Positions 48,159 to 60,152 of a stretch of DNA of 64,000 bases are shown piece after piece. Source of the stretch: Quercus robur (lineage: Eukaryota > Streptophyta > Magnoliopsida > Fagales > Fagaceae); assembly GCF_932294415.1 (NCBI RefSeq), contig NC_065535.1, forward strand, positions 25,756,782 to 25,820,781, in the 5' to 3' direction. A model generated the notes under the pieces. The model worked only from the letters and a program-made list of their open reading frames with translations. It did no database searches and was not told the origin of the DNA. The position numbers were made by a program, and so were the translations under genes. The first letter of the stretch is position 1, and each line of letters opens with the position of its first letter.

Positions 48159-48797
48159 CTAAACATAACATAGAGAAAATAAAATAACTTCCAACATTTG
48201 ATACATTCTTCTCATGCTTAAGATTCCCTATATGTACTTACATGTATGCTTTAACACACATGCACAAAGCTATTGATTAAAAAGAAATAATAGCAGCTTG
48301 GAAAACCCTTTTCTGTAAATCATATTCTTGTTTGAAATCCATAAAACATTAGATTTTAGAAGCAACATCATTTGTAGCTGTCAAGAGGTGAAATGTCTCT
48401 AGGCCTATCATTCATCTAGATCTTTAAAATCCAAAGTAACTTCACATATGATGATAAAAGTGTAGCAGAAAGAAACCGTGATGACGACTTTGGAACACTA
48501 TCATAATCATGTCAAAACTCAAAAGGTTCCCATACTTTTGATTGTATGCCTGCATGCATAGTGTATTTTACCAAAGAAATCGTGTGAATTTTACTAAAGA
48601 GATAATTTATGTTTAGGTAATGTAAGGAAGAAGTTTGTTGTTTATGTAAATAGAAAGAAAAGACTTGATAGTTTTGGTTTTGAAGTGTCTTGTTGTTTGC
48701 CATTATATGACAGCTTATCCTAACCAAGGCATAACAAAGCCATAGGTGTCTTCGCTTTATGGTAAACTCATTACCATCACAAAGTTGATGCCAGAGT
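48159..48797. other. intergenic, no clear gene
   Basis: A 99-codon minus-strand frame (48512-48811) overlaps the end of the candidate exon that follows, but its content is not convincing. Confidence 0.35.
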
Positions 48798-48975
48798 TCA
48801 AATGCCAACATCTATCACACATAGCAAATAACAACAAAAGAATTTATGAAGGGATAAAGGGTCTGATTCTCTCACATCATCTACCAATCTGACCCAGCTT
48901 TGAGAAGGGTCTGCAGAGGTGGTTGATGATGTAGATGCAGGCTCATAAATTTCGACGAGATCACCCCAAGAACTC
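48798..48975 (-). other. candidate orphan exon, family unknown
   Basis: On the minus strand, an acceptor-like TATTGCAG is followed from 48975 by an open frame whose first 33 codons look protein-like: SSWGDLVEIYEPASTSST, then DPSQSWVRLVDD. A GT donor-like site (gat gat|gtgaga) follows at about 48885; otherwise the frame reads to TGA at 48798. Composition differs from nearby AT-rich noise. I do not recognise the protein, and no partner exon was found on either side. LINE insertions lie just upstream. Confidence 0.3.
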
Positions 48976-49429
48976 CTGCAATACTGAACGTTTGGCTATG
49001 TTCAAATAATTTCCCTTTATCTTTAGGGGTAAGGTACCCACGCTATCTACATTCAAGAACTCTAAAATTTTATTACTTATAGAATAAATAAAAAAGCTCT
49101 AAAAAGATTAACATCTACAATTCAAAACATAGAGAAACTCAAAGGTTTGAGAAAGAAAGTTAACTAGTAGCTTTCATCCAATCATATAGAGACTTTACAT
49201 ACAACAACAACGAGCCTTAAACTCAAATTTTTTGTGGTAGGCTAATTCTCAACAGATAGTTAGAGTTGGCTACATGTATGAGAAATTTTATTACGTTGAA
49301 GGAAGCTTTAAAAGAGAAGCTTCCTAGAAATTACAATTGAAGGTTTAAGGTATCTTTGAAATTACAAATGTTCTGCGACCTCGAAATTAATCACATGATA
49401 CAATAAGGAGTCACAGCCCACACACTACT

Positions 49430-50836
49430 ATATCCTATCCACAAGAGAAGACATCTATCACCTTAGATGGCATCACCCAATGCAATCCATAAGTAAAAAA
49501 CAAAGAACCATTACTCAGGCAACTGGACAATGGAGCAAAAAGATGATCAACAAACTTGCTATTACCTTTACGCATGCAAAACTGGTTGACCAACGCTATA
49601 CTCCTTTTACCAAGGTCGCGTCTATGGTCAAAATCTAGCCTATGTTGTAGTTTACACCAAGAAAACCACCATTTTATGTACCTTACTGTTCCAGGCACAT
49701 CTCCATGGAAAGAGCCTTATAATAGCACCTCTCAAACATTTATAGTACGATCGAACGCTAGACACAACAGTACTATTGGGTTCCCAACTCATACAATCAG
49801 CCCCTTTAGGAAGAGAAATATGAGAATATGAAGAATCCATCGGAGATTCTATGACCCCTCCAACTTCCAATCAAAGAAATTACAGATGAACTTGAGGATC
49901 CAATAGTATGTCCCATCCTTTCCTATGGTCTACGACATAGGGAACACTAAAGCTTATTTGTTCTCCACAACGAACATAAATCCAGGAATACCTCTTCAAG
50001 CCCAATCAGCACACCACATGCCAGAATATGATTTTTCTAGCAGCCCTTACTCTCTGATATCAGAGTGGAGAAGTTTTTCTAACCCACTCTAATTCCTTTC
50101 CAAAGACTACATACATGTGGTAGAACATGTCCAAACCTCCTCTAATTATTTCTAAAGACTATATCCATGTGGCCTACGCACATCCAAAGTAGATCAAACA
50201 ACTCCCAATTTCCGATAATTCAAAGCAACTACTCACCTCCAAAAATGGTGAGTAGGTGCTTCGAATTACACTTTCTATCTAGCCTTCCTATTAGTTTCCT
50301 TTCTTTGTTTTTCTACTCATACGGAGGGTTGGGAGAATGCATTTTTTCCATCCTGATTGGGCTTTCTCAATAACCAACTTTATCCTATCTCTAAGCCTAC
50401 TATCATGGCATTAGCTAATTAGCACTGAATCAAGTATCTGTCTCCCTTCTACAAAAGTGTAATGATATTTTGAAACTACTTTTACCGGTACAGTTTTGAG
50501 TCAATTCACCAAACCTTAGCTAGTATCTTATCTACTCTGCCAACCAAGCTAATTGGGCAGAAGTCTCTTATATTTTGAGTTCCAGGCTTCTTTGGTATAA
50601 GAGTGATGAGAGAAGCATCAAGGGAACTTTTGAAGCAGCAAGTTTCAAGAACTTCCTGCAAGAAATTCAAAATCTCTCTCCACAATTCCCCAACATTGTT
50701 GAAAAAAAATGCATGGTAAACCTATCCAAACCCTGAGTTTTATACCCTCTCAATTATTTCAATGCATTTAGAACCTCCTCTTTTTCAAAATCCCTCCAAC
50801 CCATAAACAGTAGGAAACTGAAACATAGCCACCTTA
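49430..50836 (-). mobile_element. LINE (L1-type) fragment A, 3' part
   Basis: Minus-strand text has the RT start (ASLITLIPKKPGTQ, DFCPISLVGRV), then degenerate RT, then at 49870-49650 the linker text SYYKCLRG..FPWRCAW. At 49640-49440 it has the zinc-binding tail region (GNSKFVDHLF, YGLHWVMPSKV) typical of plant LINE ORF2. Many stops and frameshifts. Its continuation toward 5' is at 52009-52200, across a Harbinger insertion. Confidence 0.75.
50834..50836. repeat. target duplication TTA (left) of the Harbinger insertion
   Basis: TTA at 50834-50836 and 52009-52011. The related LINE copy at about 52813 has a single uninterrupted 'accttaggcct', giving the empty-site sequence. Confidence 0.85.
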
Positions 50837-52008
50837 GAGCATTCGCATCAGACTAGCCAAACTAGCCCTATGTTAAATATATAGCTAAAGACCCACAAAA
50901 AGCCCACGCATCAGCCTTACCAAACTAATACAAAAAATTTAACAATCAATAGTGCTTGCCAGAAGCAACGAGTCACTGCTCCTCACTATTGTTAAAAAAA
51001 TAATTTTTATTCCTTCTCCCACCGTCTCTCTTATCTCTCTCTTTCTGTCTCTCAAGAACCAATCCACATAAATTGATGGGGGTTGATTTGTTTGGGGCTG
51101 CTGGTAATGCGAGGTGGTGGAGCTTTACTAGTTCATTCCAGTAGCAATGCGAGGTGGCATGGTGTTGCGATTTGGCTAGAACTGAATCGTTGGTAGGCAA
51201 CGTTCAAAGAGTTTCCGTCGTCTGAGTCTCCGATTTGGGTTGCTGCTGCTGTTTTAGGTGTGTATCATTGATGTTCAAACTGTTCAGGACAGCAGGATCT
51301 CCAATTTGTGTGTTAAATTTTGAACCAAAAGTGGTTTGGAGATTTCTGATATGGTTGAAGAATGGGTTTTCAACATTTTGGGTTAATTTGGCTGGGATTG
51401 TGGTGGTCTGTGTGATGAGAAATTTCTTTTTGATTGAATGAATCGAAATACAAGACTCTGTTCAATATATATGGAACAGAGTATAATATCAAAACTGACA
51501 GAGCCTACTACTCACTAAGATAATTACACAATCTAACCATTAGAAAAAGACACATGTTTAAGTAAGTACATGACACTAATGATTCTAAAGAACACAATAG
51601 CAGATAGGACTTGCAGTTGTGTTGAATGTTGAATACAAACGGCCTGTAGCTTAGGTCATTTGTGTTGCTGCATCTTCACACTTTCTGTCACTGTATTCTT
51701 GCTACTCTGATAGTGATTAGGTTAAGGTATGTGCAATTGGGTGAACAATGAAGAAAATGGGGAAAGGGTGGATGTGAGAGAATAAAGGGGGAAGTCTTGG
51801 TTTATTGCGGTGGTGCCAGGAAGCCTTGGTTGAAAATGGGGAAAGGGTGAAGGAGGGTTGGGAGAGAAATAATAAATATTAAATAGAGTAGAGAAATAAA
51901 TATTGAGTTTGATGCATGTGCTTGTTTGTGTTTGTTTGTTAAACTAGAAAAAGTAGAGTTTTATGGGTAAGTTTAGCTAAAAATTTGAGAAGGCTGATGT
52001 GAATGCTC
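50837..52008. mobile_element. PIF/Harbinger-type non-autonomous element in a LINE
   Basis: A 1172-bp insert with ends GAGCATTCGCATCAGAC (50837) and, read inward from 52008, GAGCATTCACATCAGCC. It is flanked by exact TTA duplications. Terminal sequence and 3-bp TTA target fit PIF/Harbinger. No transposase frame is present. The interior has small frames on both strands (for example 51235-51441) without recognised domains. Confidence 0.85.
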
Positions 52009-52200
52009 TTAGGCCTCAAATCTTCAGACTCTTCATAAAACTGCACTATCCTTTACTGTACCTCATTTTCCTCCATAAGCAAAGTATATAATTCAAATCC
52101 AAATAATAAAAACTCACCCTCCTATATGTATTAGCCAATCTGTGAATGAATCTGATATTCAAATTCACAGTCCTTCCAATGCCACAAAAAGTCCCACTGT
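52009..52200 (-). mobile_element. LINE fragment A, 5' part
   Basis: Minus-strand text just upstream of the RT ('..RFIHRLANTYRR' and an acidic stretch before the RT start). It continues fragment A once the Harbinger element is removed and is parallel to 52830-52990 in copy B. Confidence 0.6.
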
Positions 52201-53240
52201 AACTTCTTAATTCTATTCGCCACATGGGTAGAAAAACAAAGAAAGGAAACAAATAGGAAGACCAAAAAGTGCAATTTAAAGAAGAAACAGACAAACCCCG
52301 TGGAGAGATGCATCTTTTATCCTAATTAGGCTTTCTCAATAACGAATTTTATCCTATCTCTAAGCCTACTATCAAGGCATTCATTAGCTATTAGCACTGA
52401 ATCAAAGTACTTGTCTCCCTCCCACAAAAGTGTCACATGATATTTTAACACTAATTTGACCAATAAAATTATGAGTTTATTCACCAGAGCCTAGTATCTT
52501 ATCTACTCTGCCAACCAAGCTAATTGGCTGGAAGTCTCTTAAATTTTGAGCTCCAGTCTTCTTTGGTATAAGAGTGATGAGAGAAGCATCAAGGGATCTT
52601 TTGAAGCAGCAGGTTTCGTTAGTTTCCTGCAAGAAATTCAAAATATCTTTCTCCACAATTCACAAGCACTGTTGAAAGAAAGCCATGGCAAAACTATCCA
52701 AACCCTGAGTTTTATCCCCTCCCATTCATTTCAAAGCATCTAGAACCACCTATTTTTCAAAATCTCTCCAACCCATAAACATTAGGAAACTGAAACCTAT
52801 CACCTTAGGCCTCTAATCTTCAAGCTCTTCATAAAGTTCTTCATAAAACTGCACTATCATTTCCTTTACTTGATTTTCCTCTGTAAGCGAAGTATCGTTC
52901 GCCTCTAACCAATAAAAGTTCACCCTCCTATATCTAATACCCAATCTGTGATTAAATCTGATAATATTGTCACCCTCTCTTAACCACATGGCTCTAGACT
53001 TCTAACACCATGAAATTTCCTCTGGTTGTGCAAGTTTCCAATCCTGCTTTCAATACAAGCCTTCTCCTCCAGGACAAGCCTTCATGCCCCTCTTTTGCAT
53101 CTAACGATATAATGTCAGCCAAGTGTCTCTTTAACCTTACATCTCCAAATTCCTGCTTATTTCAAACCTTCAAATCATCCTCGAACACTTTAAGTTTTCA
53201 AGCTAATACAAAGCTCATATGCCTTTGGAAATTATAGCCA
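52190..53240 (-). mobile_element. LINE (L1-type) fragment B
   Basis: A second copy of the same LINE stretch in the same direction. On the minus strand it reads from the endonuclease-RT linker (53240-53000), through RT text (ASLITLIPKKTGAQ, PISLVGRVDKI at about 52580-52490), to a fused downstream block with NRIKKLQWDFLW at about 52210-52180. Stops and frameshifts throughout. The 52546-52743 and 53010-53237 plus-strand frames are shadows. Confidence 0.7.
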
Positions 53241-53707
53241 TCCCACCCTTCACTCTATTCACAAAACTTCAAAAACATATAAACAAAGTCACAAACATGA
53301 ACATGAATCACTAAACCACATGAATGAGAGGAGCTTGCATAAATGACTTAACGGGCATGACACTATTGGTTATTACAATCAAAGACCATCAGAAGAGGAA
53401 AAACCAGAAATTTCATGTAACAGCTTCTCACCCAAAAAAAATTACTCATATTAGGAAGCACAATTGACATATATTACAAGTGTAATTTACATTTCATATT
53501 ATTAGGGAAAAAAAAGTATCACATATTACAACATTCCTTGCCTTCCACACCTTGTGAAATATAGCATGATAGAGCAGGAAGACTGCAAAGATCAAGAGAA
53601 AGAACATGAGACATCAAAAGGGTTTTAAGCCATTAAATAAAAGTCACAATACCTGGAAAACTATCATCTGCATAACTAAATTGTCTCCATGAAATTGACA
53701 CTAGTGG
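53241..53707. other. 3' flank of the thioredoxin-like gene
   Basis: AT-rich sequence between the LINE and the last exon. It probably contains the 3' UTR and poly(A) site of the minus-strand gene. Confidence 0.4.
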
Positions 53708-56700
53708 TCACACATTTGTCTCAGGATGCCACTTTATGCTGCATCCAACACTTTTGCATACAAGGGGAATAAAACTTCTAATCAGGTCATTATGTCCTAC
53801 AAGGGATTTTAAAGATATTTGATGAAGAAGAGAAATAAAGTATAAATGAAGAAGGTACCTGGGTTTCTGAACTGATGGTACCAGTTGTCCACTGAGAACA
53901 CAATCTATTGCCAGGCTTAGGTCCCTAAACAATGCATTATTGAAGCAAATTAGCTACCATTGTGATATTGATAGAAGTTATATTGTACATCTGAACATCT
54001 AACCTTCCATTTACAGGTACATTATTACTTGGTCGGGAATCATCAAATTGGCCATGATATACTAGCTCAAATGGCCTCCTACCATCCTGTTTTCATTTGA
54101 TAGAAGCACCTGTGTTAGAAATATTACACACTAACACAAAATACAAGGGTTGGATCATGCAGATGGTTTCAAACCAAATGAAGAAAATCATAAAACTGGA
54201 CTCTTTGAGCAGGGTCTTATCTGAGGGACCATGCTTGAAAAATGCAATTTATTTAAGTACATTTTCACCTTTTTGAATAGGAAGAACTCCGGTGTGCAAA
54301 CTGCTCCAAAATCTCGTGCAACATCCTGTGACTGCAATTGAAAATACACAACTAAATACAAGGCACAAGCAAGAAGTTCTAATCTCCCAGCCATCCTACT
54401 TCTAAGGAAGGTTATCAAATGCCTAGATATAAATTTTAAATAAATAAAAAAATAAAAAAAGGAGGGAATTGGGGGCAAAGGTAACGACCAAGATCAAGTG
54501 AGCCTTTTTTTCTATTTTTTTAATAATAAAATCATATGGGATTAGATTATAGAAAACAAGAAATTCCACTTCCTACAGATAATATTTTTTTTTTTGATAG
54601 ATAATGTAATAAATATTATTAATAAAAGAGCCAAACTGAGTACATTGGGGATGTACTATGGGGGCACAAATCAGGATGTTTCCTACAGATAAATTTATAT
54701 CAAAATAATAGAAAAAGAAATTTTGGAGGAGGATGAAAAAGGAGGAAGGGAGAGGGAATTACTTGGATGTAACAGTAGCTAGTTTTATGTCATGTTCAAT
54801 TTGATAGTGGCTCCAAACATGGATGAACAAGAATGCAGCAGTTCAACAAAATCAAACCAAATAATGAAGCTAAAAATATACACACAAATAGGCATTTGCA
54901 TATGTGATTACAGAAAAACTGTAAGTAGAAGGTTGAGATTGACAGTAGAATACTGAATACCTCATCATATAAATATGGGAAAGGATAATTAAATAGTTTA
55001 GCTTCTTCTGCCATGAATTGTGGTCCATCCTGTGAGGAACAGTTCATGTTGAACAAATCACACAATAGCTTCAACATAGCTCTAATCCCAATTTATGGAG
55101 TTATTAGAACCTGTGGGTGAGTAGCTACAGAATTTGAAGATATTGCAACAACTGCAAGTCCTTTCTGCAGCAAGATAATAGCATACAAATAAGTTACACA
55201 TGCATGGTCGATTACTTATCCACGATACTCGTGCAACTGGAACGGGAAGCAAGCGTATTGAGACAAGATGTTTTCAGATACCTTCATATAAAAATTTGTT
55301 AGCTTCACAATATCCTTTTTCAAGTGTTTAACAAACGGGCAGTGGTTGCAAATAAACATAACCTGCACCACAAATCTGTTAGAATGAATATTATCATTGC
55401 TTGTATTATTGCAAAAGACTGTAAAGGAACATCAAGACCAAGGAAGAAACTCCCATTACTGTCATAGGTCAATTCAAGAAGTTTTTAAGTTGAAAACCCT
55501 TCCAGCCGTTGAAACCATTGTTCCACATAAATTCATAACATGGTGTAATAACAAAACCAATTCCAAAGGTTATTGAAGAGTTAGTACAGGATTCCGGTTC
55601 AAGAATTCTTACACTTCAACATTTATTTTTATTGGTAATTACACATGCCCCAGATGGGTCTTGAACCCACAACCTTACCCTCCACATTGCTCTTACAAAG
55701 GGAGGAGGTGTGATTTAAGCCACAGCTCATTGACTCTTACACTACAACAGATAACAAATCGAGGCTGAGCTTTTTCACCAATGGAAGATTAACTTGTTAC
55801 TACTTCATAATTTCATCTATTAAATATTTATTTTATGGGGACAATATGTGAATTCTAATTGAAGCAAGGTCATATAGTTTTTTGATTGGTAAGTTACACA
55901 TATACCCGGTGGGTCTTCAACCCACAACCTCACCCCCTACCTTGCTTTTACAAAGTGAAGAAGTGCCATTTATGCTGGAGCTCATGGGCGCAAGAGTCAT
56001 ATGGTCTGAAGGTTTAATTATAAGTATTCAAGGTTTGAAAAAGTCTTTAGTTTGGATTTTTACTGTACAAGTTATAGTTAGTTTTCTAATAATGGACGAA
56101 AACTGTAACTGGATTTTGACAGTTAGACCTAGGACATTTATTGGTAGAGTATCGGAAAGATGAGTCAATAGCACATCTAGGTGGCTTTCAACAATTCGCT
56201 ATGGAATTTTGGTTTGAAATCTTTAGGAATAGAAAGGGAAAAGTATGAAGGAATGAAATGGAATGTAACCCAAACCTTCCTTCGATAATTATAAAGCCTA
56301 ACACAAACCAATATTCTGTCAATGTTACATTTAATAATGTTAAAACCCAAGTACCACTTTCTTAAATATGACTACAATGTAATAAATTTTTTTTATATTT
56401 TATTATATTCATATCAAAAAAATGATCTTTTACTTAACCAAAAAAAAAAAAAGAAGAAAGAAAAAGGATCATAGTATCCAAGCTGACACAAGCAAAATAT
56501 AAAAGTAAAAGGGAGAGGTTACCAGTAAAGCAGGATATGTTTCAAAATCATCCAAATTCCACACATTCCCAGTAAGTGGCTCTGGAAGCTAAACCAACCA
56601 AAATTCACATTACACCCAATAAATAAACAAATAAAATAAGTTGATGATTAAAATACAAAATAGAATGAGGAAGAACCTGAAATTGTGGGGGTCTGAAGCC

Positions 56701-56898
56701 TAAGGAGGTGCCTTGGGAGAGGGTTCTAGCAGCTCGAATCACGAACTTTCTTGTGGGTACCACTGACTCAGTCACAGTGTTCCCAATTGGCTTAAAATGA
56801 AAACCCATTTTAGAGATAGAGAACGAGGAGCATGTTGTTCTTGTTGGCCTCAACAATGGTGCCAATTTGCCCACTGTCACTGAGGACACCGTAGCCAT
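53708..56898 (-). CDS. thioredoxin/peroxiredoxin-like protein, plastid-targeted
   Basis: Nine exons on the minus strand, all with GT-AG borders and matching phases: 56898-56677, 56588-56523, 55362-55282, 55164-55111, 55029-54961, 54331-54269, 54086-54004, 53924-53859 and 53750-53708. Together they make 747 bases, 248 residues. Residues 1 to about 56 are rich in Ser, Thr, Val and Arg (chloroplast transit peptide). The thioredoxin fold starts near the PPQFQLPEPLTG strand. The redox-site region is VMFICNHCPFVKHL, a CxxC at about residues 101-104, followed by AISSNSVATHPQDGP, FPYLYDESQDVARDFGAVCTP and FFLFKKDGR. This matches the plant homologue of bacterial PRX-like-1 'thioredoxin family' proteins, in which the conserved Cys aligns with the first, not the second, Cys of CxxC. 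Function in plants is largely unknown; a redox role in the stroma is inferred. The ATG has good context (caaccATGG). Intron 2 holds two SINEs. No defects seen. Confidence 0.93.
54270..55028 (-). other. exon 5 and intron 5 region of the thioredoxin-like gene
   Basis: Intron 5 runs 54960-54332. It contains a piece near 54586-54680 ('gccaaactgagtacattggg') that looks like the end of a dispersed repeat, and otherwise plain AT-rich intron. Confidence 0.5.
55627..55738 (-). mobile_element. SINE-like copy in intron 2, number 1
   Basis: Minus strand: 'tgagctgtggcttaaatcac' (box A-like) followed by 'gtgggttcaagacccatctg' (box B-like) and a T/A-rich end. It is related to the copy at 55872-55990. Confidence 0.6.
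55872..55990 (-). mobile_element. SINE-like copy in intron 2, number 2
   Basis: Minus strand: 'gagctccagcataaatggca', an internal 'aaagcaaggtagggggtgag' and 'gtgggttgaagacccaccgg'. Same family as 55627-55738, about 245 bp away, in the same direction. Confidence 0.6.
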
Positions 56899-57319
56899 GG
56901 TTGATTGATGCTCTTCGGTTCGATTTTTGGTTGAGATGGAAAACGAAGGGGCGAGAGCAAAGAGTTGGATGACATGAGATGAGAGAGAACAGAAAAGGCG
57001 AAAATACAAGAGACAAACGCCAAAGCCCAAATAAAAATCAGCCCAGTCCACACCCAGACCTAAAAAACCAAGCTTAGTCTGATAATGCACCAAAGTCCAC
57101 TTAAATACCCACAAAGCCCATCCGATTTCAAGAACAATGATACCACCATATAACTTTTGCTGCGACTAGCCCATTTGGTGAGTTGTCAATAGCGGCATAA
57201 AAGTAGTGGGTTTATAAACTCCACTACTCACAACTCATCACGTGAGTAAGTTGTTATAAAGTTGTGAATTTTGTTATGGTCTTGTCATTTTGGCCAAAAT
57301 AAAAAGCCCACCAGTTAAG
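56899..57319 (-). promoter_or_regulatory. leader and promoter-proximal region of the thioredoxin-like gene
   Basis: 421 bases between the ATG and the Harbinger-like element. The minus-strand frame stays open upstream to 57114 but has no protein character. No TATA box is obvious, which is common for plastid housekeeping genes. Confidence 0.35.
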
Positions 57320-59140
57320 AGCATCTCTAATAATCTAGTTAAACATAAAATATTCTCTATTATAGAGAGTGAAACCACAAAACACTGATCCAACCATCTC
57401 TCTAAATCTTCCCAAAAAAAAAAAAAAAAATTGCTCATGTACCTCTCCAAACATGAAAGGTTATTATAGATTAGCAATTGAATTTCTTTCATTAAAAAAT
57501 TCCAACACCTGAATATTATATCATTTCTTTTTCTTTTTTCTTTTATTTCTTTTTACACTCACACTTTCTCTCCATTTCTTCTACCAAAACAAACAAAGGA
57601 GGCCCTTTGCCTCTTGGTTTCTTCTCAAATTCCAGCACCTATGAGAGTATTGGCTCAACCAACAATTGAACAAAAGCTGAAATCAAACTAGTATGCCAAC
57701 TTCAATAATTTGAAATCATTTTTCTAATTGGTTATTTTTGAGTTTAGAAAAATGGAGTTATGGGTATGATGGGTTTGTGTTTTGTTAATTGTTCTTGATT
57801 TGGTTTTTTCAAGTTTCAAGGGAATAGTGGTTGATTAGCTACTTTTAGGTTTGGGATTGAGTTCAAAATGGGTTCAACTTGATGAGGCAAGACAACAGTA
57901 TCAAGCATTCCATGGTTCCACATTTCCATGTGAAGATTGTTGGAATATTTTGAAGCACTCACCAAAATAGTTGCAGATTATTCAAGATCATAGACCAAAC
58001 AGAGGGAGATTTGAGACAACATCTTCATCTTCTAATCTAGAATCAATAAATTTAGAAGATGAAGATATTTCATATGTTCCCAATGTATTGGAGGACCACC
58101 AAAAAAGAAAGCTAAAAAAAAAAATGATTGAAGAAACAAAGAGCAAAGAAAGTACAGTTTCAAATATGGAAGACTTATTTAATGTCATGATGGAAGAAAG
58201 AAAGAAATATTGAGTGAGATGAAAATGACTACTATTGAGAAAGAACATCTTGCATACCATGAGCAAGAGATGATGCGAATTCATCTTGAGGATTAAAAAA
58301 AAAAAAAAAAAACTTGCAACAATGCAAATGAAAATGGAATTGGAAATGGAAAAATTGAGATTAGAACTGATGAGGGATGCAATTGTGTTGCCTCCAATGC
58401 AACAAGAATATATTCATCAATGGCAAATGGAAATCCTTGAAAAATGAAGGAATTAGCTTGACATAGGATGCTCTTGTTTTGTATGATTAAGAGAGCACTT
58501 TAAGCTTGTTTTATATGATTAATAGAGCACTTTAAACTTGTTTTGTTGCAAATGTGATCCAACTGATTAGAATATATTGATTCACTCATTTTGTTTTGCT
58601 GCAATGTGACACACTAACTATGGATAGTAGTTGTTATCTACTATTATTTGATATGTTACAACACTTGCATTTATCATTGCAAGTAGTCGATAAATTTGGT
58701 GCTATTATCATTTAAACTTGCAATTATAACATAATATGTATCAATTAATCTCAAAGATGTTGTTCGATCTTAGGGTGACATTAGTCTTATTTATACTAAA
58801 AATGTATGATTGTTTGAAAAATATAACCATTGTAAAAAATGACCATTTAGTAAATATGATCATTTTAAATAAATTTTTTTTTAAAAGTCTATTGGGAAAT
58901 ATGACAATTGGAAAATTTGAAAATGTTGTCATTATGAGATTTAAACAATATAGTTGTTGGGAATTTGAGAATTATAGCCGTTGAAAATGAATAAAGAAAT
59001 ATTCAAAAAAAAAAAAAAGGAATAAAGAAAGAGTGAAGAAATAATATTTATATAGAATAAAAAAAAAAATCTATTGTAAAGTGTATTTGTAAAAATAAGT
59101 AGACAAAAGGTAAAAATTATTGTTTACTCTTCAAAGTGCC
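57320..59140 (+). mobile_element. decayed PIF/Harbinger element with Myb-like ORF remnant
   Basis: It begins 'gagcatctctaataatctag' next to TTA/TAA, the usual Harbinger terminus. Inside, 57930-58290 carries a remnant of the Myb/trihelix-like accessory protein of Harbinger elements, joined to the 'NAM-associated' C-terminal type. Visible parts are CWNILKHSPK, then an 80-codon frame (57971-58213) with SSSNLESINLEDEDISYVP and KKKMIEETKSKESTVSNMED. It is broken by stops and a 17-base A tract at about 58295-58311. No transposase ORF is visible, and the right end is only approximate. Confidence 0.55.
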
Positions 59141-59759
59141 ATTAGCTCTCTCCAAACTTTTTCAAAATTAGATTTTCACAATCAGTCTTTTCTCAAATTA
59201 TACATTGACTTTAGAAATTTTCTCAAAATTATATTTTTCAACCCCAAAATTTCTAGTTATATTTTCAAGATTACATTTTGGCCTCAAAACCTTTTTTTAA
59301 AAAAAAAATAATAATAAAATAAAACCCTTAACCTTACAAAAATTATGAAAACACCCTCGAAACTTCCAAGTCTACCACATAAATGCCAAAGCACAAAGAA
59401 CTCAATAAAATTGTCTTCCACATCACATAAATCACATAATTATATTTGTTTGAAATAAATGCATTGCAATTTGCTAATTCAATTATTTGTGTGTTCTTCT
59501 CATGCGTGTTTGGGCTTGGAGTGAGGGTTTCACATGGTAGCTCCGTAGCTACTCGTGAAAGTTGTGGAGCTGTCACAATACTCAAATTGCCTAAACCCAA
59601 TTATTTCAAAGTAATGGAGCATGTATGATCATTTCGGTTTTTTCCTCAGTCCAGAACAACCTCTTTAATTAGAGCCTATGTTCAAACTATTTTTTGAAAT
59701 GTCACATAGTCAACTAACCATCACAAATAAACTGTACATCACAAATGTTTCTAATGGAC
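59141..59759. other. intergenic, no gene seen
   Basis: AT-rich sequence. An A-rich microsatellite-like run lies near 59297-59325. Confidence 0.4.
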
Positions 59760-60152
59760 AAAATTTCTCTCTAAACTTATTTGAAGAGAAACTCTTCAAA
59801 CTTTTCAGATATATCTTTTTTTGGTATGAATTTTGAAAATCTCTAACCGTTGAATTTCATGTTCCTTATGTTTTTAGCATGCATATCAAATTTCGTTCAA
59901 ATCGGATGTTATTTACTATTTGATCAATAAATTTATTCTTTATACACAATTTTAGATCACAAAAACTTGAAATTTTAATATTTATTTAATGACATAGCAA
60001 TTGATTTTTGATCTTTTTGAAATTTTATAAGCATGAAGAATATAATAAGAACATACAAACCAACGGTTAGATTTTCAAAATTTACACTCAATATAAAGAT
60101 ATATAAGAAGTTTAAAAGATTTTTTTTCCAAATTAGTTTGGAGAGAAATTTT
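59760..60152. mobile_element. foldback MITE
   Basis: About 55 bases at the left end (from 'aaaatttctctctaaactta') are complementary with few mismatches to the right end ('tagtttggagagaaatttt'). Complementarity continues inward through 'gatatat', 'aaccgttg / caacggtt' and 'aagcatga / agcatgca'. It is about 393 bp with no ORF. It is close to a complete inverted repeat, as in foldback-type MITEs. Confidence 0.7.

Noticed and set aside
49556-49831. Plus-strand frame of 91 codons
   Set aside because: Opposite strand of the LINE zinc-binding tail, which is the recognisable reading.
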